Shown here in pieces: positions 36,512 to 44,206 of a stretch of 64,000 nt of DNA. The position numbers were made by a program, and so were the translations under genes. This DNA is from Limibacillus sp. (lineage in GTDB: Bacteria; Pseudomonadota; Alphaproteobacteria; Kiloniellales; CECT-8803), in contig JARRJC010000010.1 in the NCBI GenBank assembly GCA_037379885.1, forward strand, positions 1 to 64,000, in the 5' to 3' direction. Below the pieces are notes generated by a model, which had not been told where the DNA came from, ran no database searches, and saw only the letters and a program-made list of their open reading frames with translations. Each line of letters opens with the position of its first letter. Positions within the stretch are counted from its first letter, which is position 1.

Positions 36512-37789
36512 ATGACCTTCGAAGCCGATTTCGATCTTCTGATCCGCCTGACCGTGGCGCTGGCCGTCGGCCTTTTGATCGGCGCGGAGCGGGGCTGGGA
36601 GAACCGCAAGCTTGCCGAGGGGATGCGCGCGGCCGGCATCCGCACCTTCGGCCTCGTCTCGCTCTTCGGCGGGCTCTGCGTGCAGTTGGAGGACGCGGCG
36701 GGAGACTGGGTGACGGCCGCGGGCTTCGTCGCCCTTGCCGGGCTCGCCTGGTTGGCCTACCGGCAGAAGCTGGAGCAGAAGACCGACCTCAGCGCGACCT
36801 CCGGCGTGGCGCTCCTGACCGCTTACGGGCTGGGCGCTCTGGCCGGGGCGGGCGAGTTGGAGGTCGCCGGCGCCGCCGCCGTGGTGGTGACGGTGCTGCT
36901 GGGCAGCAAGCCGGAGCTGCACGGTCTTCTGGAGAGAGCCGACAGGTCGGAGATCGCGGCGGTCCTGAAGCTGCTGCTGATCTCCGTGGTTCTGCTGCCG
37001 ATCCTGCCCGATCAGGGCTATGGCCCCTGGAACGCGCTCAACCCCTACAAGATCTGGTGGATGGTGGTGCTGATCGCCGGGCTCTCCTTCTCCGGCTATC
37101 TGGCGGTGCGCGCGCTGGGCTCTGAAAAGGGAGTGCTGCTGACCGCTCTCCTGGGCGGGCTCGCCAGTTCCACGGCGGTGGCTCTCAACCTTGCGCGCCT
37201 GGGCCGCAAGCGCAAACAGGGCCAGCGTCTGCTGGCCGCGGGCGTTCTGCTCGCCTCCGGCACCATGTTCGCGCGCATGCTGGTGGTGGCCACGGTGATC
37301 GATCCTCAGGTGGCGCTGCGCCTGGGACCGGCCCTGCTCGCCGCCTTGGCCGGCTGTTACGCCGTCGCCTTCGCCGCCTGGCGCGGCGCCAAACCGCAGG
37401 AGGGCGACGACAGCCTGCTGCCGCCCAATCCCTTCGAGTTCTGGGTCGCCGTGCAGTTCGGCGCCTTGCTGGCCGCGATCCTTTTACTGTCCCAGGCGCT
37501 GCGGGCCTGGCTGGGTTCGGCGGGGCTCTATCTTCTGGCTCTGGTGTCGGGCCTGGCCGATGTCGACGCCATCACGCTTTCCTACAGTTCGCTCGCAGGG
37601 GAGGGAGGCACCACCCTGGCGATCGCCGGGCTCGGCATGATGATCGCCGCCGCCTCCAACTCCCTGGTCAAGGCGGGGATGGTCCAGATCATCGCAGGCG
37701 GCGTCATGGCGCGCTGGACGGGGGCGGGCTTCGCCGCCGCCCTGATTCTAGGGTTCTCCGTTTACTGGTTGCCGATGCCCTGGCTCTAG
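36512..37789 (+). CDS. MgtC/SapB N-terminal plus DUF4010 membrane protein
   Basis: The 425-residue integral membrane protein has an N-terminal MgtC/SapB domain (LTVALAVGLLIGAERGWENRKL, then GIRTFGLVSLFGGL). DUF4010 follows from about residue 180 (LNPYKIWWMVVLIAGLSFSGYLAVRALGSEKGVLLTALLGGLASSTAVALNLARLG). Eleven or twelve helices are visible. Full-length proteins of this type are widespread with unknown role. MgtC itself acts in Mg limitation and virulence, but that cannot be transferred here. ATG 36512 is preferred to the TTG at 36503. It converges on nrdJ with a four-base gap. Confidence 0.88.
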   Translation: MTFEADFDLLIRLTVALAVGLLIGAERGWENRKLAEGMRAAGIRTFGLVSLFGGLCVQLEDAAGDWVTAAGFVALAGLAWLAYRQKLEQKTDLSATSGVALLTAYGLGALAGAGELEVAGAAAVVVTVLLGSKPELHGLLERADRSEIAAVLKLLLISVVLLPILPDQGYGPWNALNPYKIWWMVVLIAGLSFSGYLAVRALGSEKGVLLTALLGGLASSTAVALNLARLGRKRKQGQRLLAAGVLLASGTMFARMLVVATVIDPQVALRLGPALLAALAGCYAVAFAAWRGAKPQEGDDSLLPPNPFEFWVAVQFGALLAAILLLSQALRAWLGSAGLYLLALVSGLADVDAITLSYSSLAGEGGTTLAIAGLGMMIAAASNSLVKAGMVQIIAGGVMARWTGAGFAAALILGFSVYWLPMPWL

Positions 37790-37793
37790 AGCG

Positions 37794-40082
37794 TCAGGAG
37801 CAGCGGGAGTGGCCGCATGCGGTACAGAGGTCGCAGCCTTCCTGCTTGATGAGCGCCGCCGAGCCGCAGCGCGGGCACTGCGCGGGGCGTGCGGCGCCTT
37901 CGCCCGACGCCACGGCGCGCCGCGCCTCCTCCCCGATCTCGGCCGGTCCTGAGAGGAAGCCGATCTCGATCATGTGCTGCTCGATGACCTCGCCGATCGC
38001 GGCCAGGAGGGAGGGTAGGTAGCGCCCCTTCATCCAGGCGCCGCCGCGCGGGTCGAACACGGCCTTCAGCTCCTCCACGACGAAGGCGACGTCGCCGCCC
38101 CGGCGGAAGACCGCCGAGATCATGCGGGTCAGCGCCACGGTCCAGGCGTAGTGCTCCATGTTCTTCGAGTTGATGAAGATCTCGAAGGGCCGCCTGCGCC
38201 CGTCCTGCACGATGTCGTTCAGGGTGATGTAGATGGCGTGGTCGCTCTCGGGCCATTGAAGCTTGTAGGTCCTGCCGGGCAGCGCTTCGGGCCGGTCGAG
38301 CGGCTGGGACATGTAGACCACGCTCTCGTGCGGGCCGCCCTCGCCCGGTTCCTGATCGGCGGCGCTGGAGGGCGGGGTGGACTCGACCTCCAGGACCGCG
38401 CCGGTGACCTCGTTGGGCCGATAGGTCGTGCAGCCTTTGCAGCCCATGTCGTAGGCCTGCAGGTAGACCGACTTGAAGCCATCGAAGGAGATGTCCGCGG
38501 GCAGGTTAATGGTCTTGGAGACCGAGGAATCGATGTAGCGCTGCACCGTCGCCTGCATGACGAGATGCGCGCTGGGCTCCAGCCGCTGGGCGTCCACGAA
38601 TGCCTCGGGCAGCGGTTCTTCCTTGCCCTTCAGCCGATGGAACAGTTGCTGGGCGTAGTCCTCCACCTTCTCCTGCTTGCGGCTGCCGTCGGGCAGCAGG
38701 ATGTTGCGGCGGTAGGAAAAGGCGAAGACCGGCTCCAGGCCGGAGGACACGTTGCCCGCGAGCAGCGAGATGGTGCCGGTCGGCGCGACCGAGGTCACGA
38801 GCCCGTTGCGGATGCCCATGCGGGCGATGTCTTGCTTCAGATCTTCGGGCAGGGTCTTCACGCTCTCCGAGGCCAGGAACTTCTCGGAATCGAACAGCGG
38901 GAAGGCCCCCTTCTCGGTGGCGAGGTCCACCGAAGCCGCATAGGCCGCGTCGCGGAACACCGTCATCCAGCGCTCGGTCGCCGCGACGGCTTCGCGGCTG
39001 CCGTAGGTCAGGCCGCAGAGGATCAGCGCGTCGGCCAGCCCGGTGATGCCGAGGCCGATGCGCCGCTTGGTCTTGGCTTCCTCGGCCTGCTCGGGCAGGG
39101 GAAAGCGCGAGACCTCTATGGCGTTGTCGAGCATGCGCACGCCCAGGCGCGTCAGGCGCTCCAGCTCCTCAAGGTCGAGCTCCGCGTCGCCCTCGAAGGG
39201 CCGCTTGACCAGCCGCGCGAGATTGACCGAGCCCAGCAGGCAGGCGCCGTAAGGCGGCAGCGGCTGCTCACCGCAGGGGTTGGTCGCGAAGATCTCCTCG
39301 GCGTAGGAGAGGTTGTTCATCTGGTTGACGCGGTCGATGAAGATCACGCCGGGCTCGGCGTAGTCGTAGGTGGCCCGCATGATCTTGTCCCAGAGCTCGC
39401 GGGCCTTGACGCTGCGGAAGGTCTCTCCATTGAACTGGAGGTCCCAGTCCTTGTCCTCGCGCACCGCCTCGACGAAGGCGTCGGTGACCAGGACCGAGAG
39501 ATTGAACATGCGCAGGCGGCTGGACTCCTGCTTGGCGGTGATGAAATCCTCGATGTCCGGATGGTCGCAGCGCAGCGTGCCCATCATCGCGCCGCGCCGG
39601 TGGCCCGCGCTCATGATGGTGCGGCACATGGAATCCCAGACGTCCATGAAGCTCAAGGGGCCCGAGGCGTCGGCGCCCACCCCCTTCACGGCGGCGCCGC
39701 GCGGGCGCAGGGTCGAAAAGTCGTAGCCGATGCCGCCGCCCATCTGGAGCGTCAGGGCGGCTTCGCGCAGGTTGGCGAAGATCTCGCCCATGGAATCGCC
39801 GATGCGGCCCATGACGAAGCAGTTGAAGAGCGTCACGTCCCGATCGCTGCCCGCGCCCGCCAGGATGCGCCCGGCGGGCAGGAACTTCAGCGCGGTCATG
39901 GCCCCGGCGAAGCGCTCCTCCCAGAGCGCCGGGTCGCGCTCGACGGCGGCCAGCGCCTTGGCGACGCGGGCAAAGGAATCCTCCGGGCCAGCTTCCGTGC
40001 TGGCGCCGTCCGCCGCCTTCAGACGGTACTTCATGTCCCAGATCTCGCGGGAGATCGCGGGGAGTTCCAAGGCTTCGCTCAT
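37794..40082 (-). CDS. nrdJ: Adenosylcobalamin-dependent ribonucleotide reductase (class II)
   Basis: The 762-residue enzyme reduces ribonucleotides to deoxyribonucleotides using a B12-generated thiyl radical, independent of oxygen. C88 (LFNCFV) and C270 with E272 (NPCGEQPLPPYGAC) mark the active site. GYDFSTLRPRG and APTGTISLLAGNVSSGLEP are also conserved. The C-terminal part includes a DUF-like region and a zinc ribbon ending CPRCGSAALIKQEGCDLCTACG, with redox-relay Cys. No nrdAB or nrdEF is seen in the window. A sigma-70-like promoter and a LexA box lie directly upstream. Cofactor supply connects it to cobO at 56.2 kb. Confidence 0.97.
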   Translation of the reverse strand: MSEALELPAISREIWDMKYRLKAADGASTEAGPEDSFARVAKALAAVERDPALWEERFAGAMTALKFLPAGRILAGAGSDRDVTLFNCFVMGRIGDSMGEIFANLREAALTLQMGGGIGYDFSTLRPRGAAVKGVGADASGPLSFMDVWDSMCRTIMSAGHRRGAMMGTLRCDHPDIEDFITAKQESSRLRMFNLSVLVTDAFVEAVREDKDWDLQFNGETFRSVKARELWDKIMRATYDYAEPGVIFIDRVNQMNNLSYAEEIFATNPCGEQPLPPYGACLLGSVNLARLVKRPFEGDAELDLEELERLTRLGVRMLDNAIEVSRFPLPEQAEEAKTKRRIGLGITGLADALILCGLTYGSREAVAATERWMTVFRDAAYAASVDLATEKGAFPLFDSEKFLASESVKTLPEDLKQDIARMGIRNGLVTSVAPTGTISLLAGNVSSGLEPVFAFSYRRNILLPDGSRKQEKVEDYAQQLFHRLKGKEEPLPEAFVDAQRLEPSAHLVMQATVQRYIDSSVSKTINLPADISFDGFKSVYLQAYDMGCKGCTTYRPNEVTGAVLEVESTPPSSAADQEPGEGGPHESVVYMSQPLDRPEALPGRTYKLQWPESDHAIYITLNDIVQDGRRRPFEIFINSKNMEHYAWTVALTRMISAVFRRGGDVAFVVEELKAVFDPRGGAWMKGRYLPSLLAAIGEVIEQHMIEIGFLSGPAEIGEEARRAVASGEGAARPAQCPRCGSAALIKQEGCDLCTACGHSRCS

Positions 40083-40116
40083 GACTGCTTTCTGCTTGTT
40101 ACGGCCGCCAGTGTCA

Positions 40117-40152
40117 GCCCTATAGAATAGGGCGGTAAGCGTTTGAAATCAA
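40117..40152 (-). promoter_or_regulatory. nrdJ promoter with dyad over the -10 element
   Basis: Reading the minus strand, TTGATT (40147-40152) and TATTCT (40124-40129) are separated by exactly 17 bases, a good sigma-70-type promoter about 45-70 bases before the nrdJ ATG. The -10 element sits inside a perfect 7-bp inverted repeat GCCCTAT/ATAGGGC (40117-40123 and 40127-40133), a possible additional operator. Confidence 0.6.
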
Positions 40153-40157
40153 GGAAT

Positions 40158-40172
40158 GTTCTATGAACGTTC
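40158..40172 (-). promoter_or_regulatory. Alphaproteobacterial LexA (SOS) box upstream of nrdJ
   Basis: GTTC (40158-40161), seven bases, then GTTC (40169-40172) match the GTTC-N7-GTTC operator recognised by LexA in alphaproteobacteria. It ends five bases upstream of the nrdJ -35 element and lies 76 bases from the start codon. The position fits repression of nrdJ by LexA and induction by DNA damage; the assignment is by motif only. Confidence 0.6.
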
Positions 40173-40174
40173 GC

Positions 40175-40909
40175 TTAACGCCGCCGGCGGTCTTCGGCCT
40201 CGGCCAGGAGTCGTGCGCTGGCCGCCTCGATCTCCCGTTCCAGGCGTTCCATCACGGCATGGCGCTCAAGGCCGGGCGGGATCGGCGGGAGGACCTCCAG
40301 AACGATGGTCCCCGGGTTCTTGAGCCAGGCGTTGCGTCCCCAGAAGAGACCTGAGTTGAGAGCGATCGGCACGATCGGCAGGCCCGTCTCCCGGTAGATC
40401 GCCGCGACGCCGGGGTGGTAGGGCAGTTTCTTGCCGGGCTCGGTGCGGGTGCCTTCGGGATAGATCACGATGGAGCGCCCCTCCGCTGCGCGCTGCTTGG
40501 CCTCCGTCAGCATCGCCTTCAGCGCCTTCGCGCCGGCGGCGCGGTCCACCGCGATCATGCCGGAACCCTTGAGCAGGCGGCCGAACAGCGGGATCCGCGT
40601 CAGCTCGACCTTGAGCACGTAGGCCGGATAGAGCTTGGGCGTCAGGTGCGGCAGGACCAGGGTCTCCCAGGCGGACTGGTGCTTGCTGGCGATGATCGCC
40701 GGACCGTCTGGCAGGTTCTCCAGCCCCCGGTACTCCGCCTTCACACCGCAGAGCCAGCGCAGCAGGAAGAGCGTCACCGCCGTCCAGATCTTCCCCAGGA
40801 TATAGGTCGCCCGGTGGTGGAGCAGCAGGCAGGGAAGCCCGCCGATGCTGATGATCGCCGACCAGATGAAGAAGAGGATGGTGAAGAGGAGTGAACCCAG
40901 GATACGCAT
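40175..40909 (-). CDS. plsC: 1-acyl-sn-glycerol-3-phosphate acyltransferase
   Basis: The 244-residue membrane-associated enzyme adds the second acyl chain in phosphatidic acid synthesis. It has an N-terminal hydrophobic helix (ILGSLLFTILFFIWSAIISIGG), then the catalytic block IIASKHQSAWETLVLP, where the usual HX4D reads HQSAWE, i.e. Glu in place of Asp. The acceptor-binding motif IVIYPEGTRTEPG and LPIVPIALNSG follow. It is the last gene of the ftsE-ftsX-ydcF-plsC run, seven bases after ydcF. The next gene, nrdJ, has its own promoter. Confidence 0.92.
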   Translation of the reverse strand: MRILGSLLFTILFFIWSAIISIGGLPCLLLHHRATYILGKIWTAVTLFLLRWLCGVKAEYRGLENLPDGPAIIASKHQSAWETLVLPHLTPKLYPAYVLKVELTRIPLFGRLLKGSGMIAVDRAAGAKALKAMLTEAKQRAAEGRSIVIYPEGTRTEPGKKLPYHPGVAAIYRETGLPIVPIALNSGLFWGRNAWLKNPGTIVLEVLPPIPPGLERHAVMERLEREIEAASARLLAEAEDRRRR

Positions 40910-40916
40910 CGCCGCC

Positions 40917-41558
40917 TCAGCCCGTCAGACCCTGCCAGAAGGCGCGCCAGGAAACGCGCACCCGCGCCACAAGGTACTTGCTGTACTCGGTGACGATAAG
41001 AGCGCTCGAACCCGGCCAGAGGTACCAGTTGCGCTGCCGGAAGCCCTGCGGGAAGACCGGGTGGGGCAGGATTTCCACCTGCGGCATGGCCGCGCGGAAC
41101 AGCAGCAGGCTGCGCGGCATGTGATAGGCCGCCGTGACCAGCCGCAGGGAGGAGAAGCCTTCCTCGGCCATCCAGGCGGCGGTCTCGCTGGCGTTGCCCT
41201 CGGTGTCGTCCGCCTCGTAGCCGACAGCGATGCAGCAGGCCAGCTCCTCGGGCGCGTCCTGGGAGAGGCGCAGAAGCGCGCGCACGTCAACGCCACGATA
41301 GACGCCGGACACCAGCAGCTTTTCCGCCCGTCCCTCGGCGAGCAGGCGGAAGCCTTCGGAAAGCCGCTCGCTGCCGCCTGTCAGCACCACGATGGCGTCG
41401 CTTTCCCGCTCAGGCTCCTCGACGGCTTCGGGCATGGAGGCGACGAAGAGGAACAGACCCGAGAGCCACAACCCCAGCAGCAGAAGCAGCAGCAGAAGCA
41501 GGCGCCGCAGCCAGCGCCGCTTCCGGGTTTCCTTGAAAATCGGCTTGTCGCCGGGCAT
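40917..41558 (-). CDS. YdcF/DUF218 family protein
   Basis: The 213-residue protein starts with a basic segment and a very Leu-rich single helix (LLLLLLLLLGLWLSGLFLFVASM), then a DUF218 domain. Markers are DAIVVLTGGSERLSEGFRLLAEG, VSGVYRGVD and LRLVTAAYHMPRSLLLFRAAMPQVEILPHPV. DUF218 members include SanA and ElyC, linked to envelope integrity, but no reaction is established. It lies between ftsX and plsC on one strand, an arrangement I recall as recurrent in alphaproteobacteria, suggesting an envelope role. Confidence 0.88.
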   Translation of the reverse strand: MPGDKPIFKETRKRRWLRRLLLLLLLLLGLWLSGLFLFVASMPEAVEEPERESDAIVVLTGGSERLSEGFRLLAEGRAEKLLVSGVYRGVDVRALLRLSQDAPEELACCIAVGYEADDTEGNASETAAWMAEEGFSSLRLVTAAYHMPRSLLLFRAAMPQVEILPHPVFPQGFRQRNWYLWPGSSALIVTEYSKYLVARVRVSWRAFWQGLTG

Positions 41559-41587
41559 CTCCTGTCCCCTCGGCTCCGGTCAAAGCG

Positions 41588-42475
41588 TCAGGATAGATCG
41601 GTCAGACTTCTAAGCACCGTGCGCCGGGCGGTGACCATGGCGATCACCGCCGTCAGCACCGGCAGGGCGGCCATGAGGCCCCATTCAACGGGGCCGAAGC
41701 GCACTTGCGGGAAGATCGCCGTTTCCCCGCCCGCCAGCAGCGTCCCGATCAGCAGCACCACCGGCACGGCGATCAAAAGCCCGATGGCGCCGCCGGTCAA
41801 TCCCATGGAGAGCGCCTGACGCTGGAACTGCCGGGCGACATAGGCGTCCTTGGCCCCGATGAGGTGCAATAGCTCGATGACCTCGTGATGGATGGCAAGG
41901 CCTGTGCGGGTCACGTAGACCACCGCCAGCATGGCCGAGACGCCGACCACGACCAGCAGGCCGAGCGCCAGAAGCTGCAGGCTCCGCAGATTGTTCAGGA
42001 CCTCCCCCAGCCAGCGCTGATGATCGTCGATCACGGTGCCCGGCGCCGCCTCCTGAAGCTTGATCGAGATGGCCGTCAGGTCGGGATCGGCCTCATCGGA
42101 CAGGGTGACGGCGATCAGGCTCGGCAGCGGCAGCTCCTGAAGGCTGGAGCCGCTGCCGAGCCAAGGCTCGATCAGCGCGCGGGTTTCCGCCTCGCTCAGC
42201 AGTTCGACCTCCTCGACGCCGCCCTGGGCGCGCAGCAGGTCCACCACGCTCTCGACCTGGGCGCGCTGCAGCTGGTCCCTCACGCCGCCTTCGTTGGGCA
42301 CCTGAACGGTCAGCTTGCCGGTGAAGGCGCTGCGCCAGTCGGTGACCACGGCGTTCATGGAGAGCGCGCCGGCGAGGGCCAGGGCCGCCAGGAACACCAT
42401 GAAGCCGATCAGGAGCGGCAGGAAGCGCGCGGAGGCGTCCTTCTTGAGCGGCAGGTCGGAGCCCATGAAGATCAT
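41588..42475 (-). CDS. ftsX: Cell division protein FtsX
   Basis: The protein of about 295 residues has the FtsX topology: an N-terminal cytoplasmic tail, a helix ([23 protein letters not shown]), a periplasmic domain of about 120 residues ([14 protein letters not shown] to [14 protein letters not shown]) and three C-terminal helices. [22 protein letters not shown] is the ATPase-docking loop. With FtsE it controls septal peptidoglycan hydrolases. The start is taken at ATG 42475 just after a G-rich Shine-Dalgarno inside the end of ftsE; ATG 42466 is an alternative. The stop lies 29 bases before ydcF. Confidence 0.94.
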   Translation of the reverse strand: MIFMGSDLPLKKDASARFLPLLIGFMVFLAALALAGALSMNAVVTDWRSAFTGKLTVQVPNEGGVRDQLQRAQVESVVDLLRAQGGVEEVELLSEAETRALIEPWLGSGSSLQELPLPSLIAVTLSDEADPDLTAISIKLQEAAPGTVIDDHQRWLGEVLNNLRSLQLLALGLLVVVGVSAMLAVVYVTRTGLAIHHEVIELLHLIGAKDAYVARQFQRQALSMGLTGGAIGLLIAVPVVLLIGTLLAGGETAIFPQVRFGPVEWGLMAALPVLTAVIAMVTARRTVLRSLTDLS

Positions 42476-42485
42476 CGCTCCCCCC

Positions 42486-43154
42486 TCACTCCGGCGGGGG
42501 CAGGATTTCAAGCCTGCCGTCGCCGAGTTGCATGAGCGGGTGGGGAAAGCGCCGGACCAGGCTCTCGTTGTGGGTCGCCACCACGACGGTCGTGCCGACC
42601 TTGTTCAACTCCTCGAACAGGTACATCAGCCGGATCGCCATGCGGTCGTCCACGTTGCCGGTCGGCTCGTCGGCGATGATGAGGTTGGGCCGCGTGATGA
42701 CGGCGCGGGCGATGGCCACGCGCTGCTGCTCTCCGCCCGAAAGCGTCAGGGGGTCGGCCTCGATCTTGTCGCCCAGCCCGACCCATTCCAGCAGTTCGCG
42801 CACGTGGGCCTGCCACTTGGGTTCGCGCTTGCCGGTCACCTTCAAGGGCAGAGCCACGTTCTGAAAGACGTTGAGGTGGGCGAGCAGGCGGAATTCCTGG
42901 AACACCACGCCGATGCGCCGGCGCAGGATCGCCATGTCGTCGCGCGGCATGTCCGCGACCTCGCGCCCGAAGAGGCTGATTCGTCCGCGGGTCGGCATCA
43001 TGGCGAGATACATCAGCTTCAGCAGCGATGACTTGCCCGCGCCGCTGGGACCCACGACGTAGTGGAAGCTGCCCGGCTCCAATTCGAAGGAGACGTCGCT
43101 CAGCGTCTCAGCGCCGCTGCCGTAGCGCAAAGCCACCTCATCGAAATGGATCAA
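42486..43154 (-). CDS. ftsE: Cell division ATP-binding protein FtsE
   Basis: The 222-residue ABC ATPase has Walker [24 protein letters not shown], the Q-loop [20 protein letters not shown], signature [14 protein letters not shown] and Walker [14 protein letters not shown]. The [12 protein letters not shown] start is typical. It energises FtsX at the division site. It is the first gene of the run and is divergent from the MJ0042/DUF3426 gene, with about 200 bases of promoter region between them. Confidence 0.96.
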   Translation of the reverse strand: MIHFDEVALRYGSGAETLSDVSFELEPGSFHYVVGPSGAGKSSLLKLMYLAMMPTRGRISLFGREVADMPRDDMAILRRRIGVVFQEFRLLAHLNVFQNVALPLKVTGKREPKWQAHVRELLEWVGLGDKIEADPLTLSGGEQQRVAIARAVITRPNLIIADEPTGNVDDRMAIRLMYLFEELNKVGTTVVVATHNESLVRRFPHPLMQLGDGRLEILPPPE

Positions 43155-43354
43155 TCGGTCTCTCCCAAGGGAAGTCGTTCGTCCCGCTCCGCATGACTGT
43201 AGCCCCCGCCGGGGGGTTTCGCAAAGTTGCTTGCGGGCTTGTCACAGGAATGCCCCCTTGCGCGCCTTGCACGGCGCGAATCGCCTACCTAAAGTAGGGA
43301 CCGCCCTTCTCCTGACGCCCCTTTTTGTGTTTGCGCCGGATTGCCGCTGTTCCC

Positions 43355-44179
43355 ATGCTTTTGACCTGCCCAGCCTGCGATACCCAGTACAAGGTCGACG
43401 ATGGGGCCGTCGCGCCGGGCGGATCGCGCGTGCGCTGTTTCCGGTGCAGCTACACCTGGACCGCCAAGCCGGAAAAACAGGAGGTGGAGCCGGCGCAGGC
43501 CGAGGCGGAGTTGACGCCGAAACCCGCAGAGGGCGCGAAATCCGCAGAGGGCGCGAAACCAGAGGGCGCGAAACCAGAGGGCGCAAAGCCTGCGGCCCCG
43601 CCTCCCGAGGAGCCTTCGGCGGCGAAGCCCGAAGCGGCGTCCAAGCCCGCCGCCAAACCCGCTGAGAGCGCCGCTCCAGGCGTCAGCGACGACGACCTGC
43701 GCGAAAAGCTGCGTCAGGGCGTCGAGGAGGAGGCGGAGCGGTCGCTTTGGCCCTACTACCTTCTGATCCTTGTGCTTTCGATCACCCTGGCCGTGGTGGT
43801 CTGGACAAACCGTGAGACCCTGGCGACGGCGCACCCCATCGCGACCAAGGCCTTCAGCCTTTTCGGCTATGACGCGGTCCTGGTGGGAGAGGGCCTGAAG
43901 CTGGACTCGATTCGATCGGTCCGGCGGCAGACCGGGGATCAGCGTGAACTGCGTGTCGAGGGTGAGGTCGTGAACGTCTCCGATCAGGTGCGCGCGGTCC
44001 CTGCGCTCCGGATCCGTCTGCTCGACGAATCCGGCGCGGAGCTGGCGAGCTGGACCGAACAGCTCCGCGAGGAGAGCTTGCAGCCCGAAGAGCGCGCTCT
44101 CTTCTCTTTCTCGCGCGCCAATCCGCCGGAAGAAGCAGCCGACATCGGCATCGACTTCGTGCCGTTGCCCGCGGAATAG
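43355..44179 (+). CDS. MJ0042-type zinc-finger protein with DUF3426
   Basis: The 274-residue protein begins MLLTCPACDTQYKVDD with a four-Cys finger (C5, C8, C28, C31) of the MJ0042 type. A low-complexity Ala/Pro/Lys/Glu region follows (about 40-115), then a single membrane helix (YYLLILVLSITLAVVVW) and a C-terminal DUF3426 domain (LRVEGEVVNVSDQVRAVPALRIRLLDESGAELASW). It is predicted to be single-pass with the finger in the cytosol. Function is unknown, but its position facing ftsE is conserved among relatives. ATG 43355 gives the finger at the extreme N-terminus. Confidence 0.88.
   Translation: MLLTCPACDTQYKVDDGAVAPGGSRVRCFRCSYTWTAKPEKQEVEPAQAEAELTPKPAEGAKSAEGAKPEGAKPEGAKPAAPPPEEPSAAKPEAASKPAAKPAESAAPGVSDDDLREKLRQGVEEEAERSLWPYYLLILVLSITLAVVVWTNRETLATAHPIATKAFSLFGYDAVLVGEGLKLDSIRSVRRQTGDQRELRVEGEVVNVSDQVRAVPALRIRLLDESGAELASWTEQLREESLQPEERALFSFSRANPPEEAADIGIDFVPLPAE
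43526..43590 (+). repeat. In-frame tandem repeat encoding EGAK(P/S) units
   Basis: Four successive units of 15-18 bases based on GAGGGCGCGAAACC encode AEGAKS, AEGAKP, EGAKP and EGAKP in the linker of the MJ0042/DUF3426 protein. The units are nearly identical at DNA level, so copy number probably varies between strains. Confidence 0.8.
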
Positions 44180-44206
44180 CGCCGGGCTCTCTCAGATGCT
44201 GAAAAA

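Noticed and set aside
38151-40130. 659-codon open frame antisense to nrdJ
   Set aside because: The sense strand encodes an intact class II ribonucleotide reductase. The antisense frame is a codon-bias artefact, as are similar ones opposite yejF (15773-17698), etfAB (54313-56076) and ccr (58819-60297).
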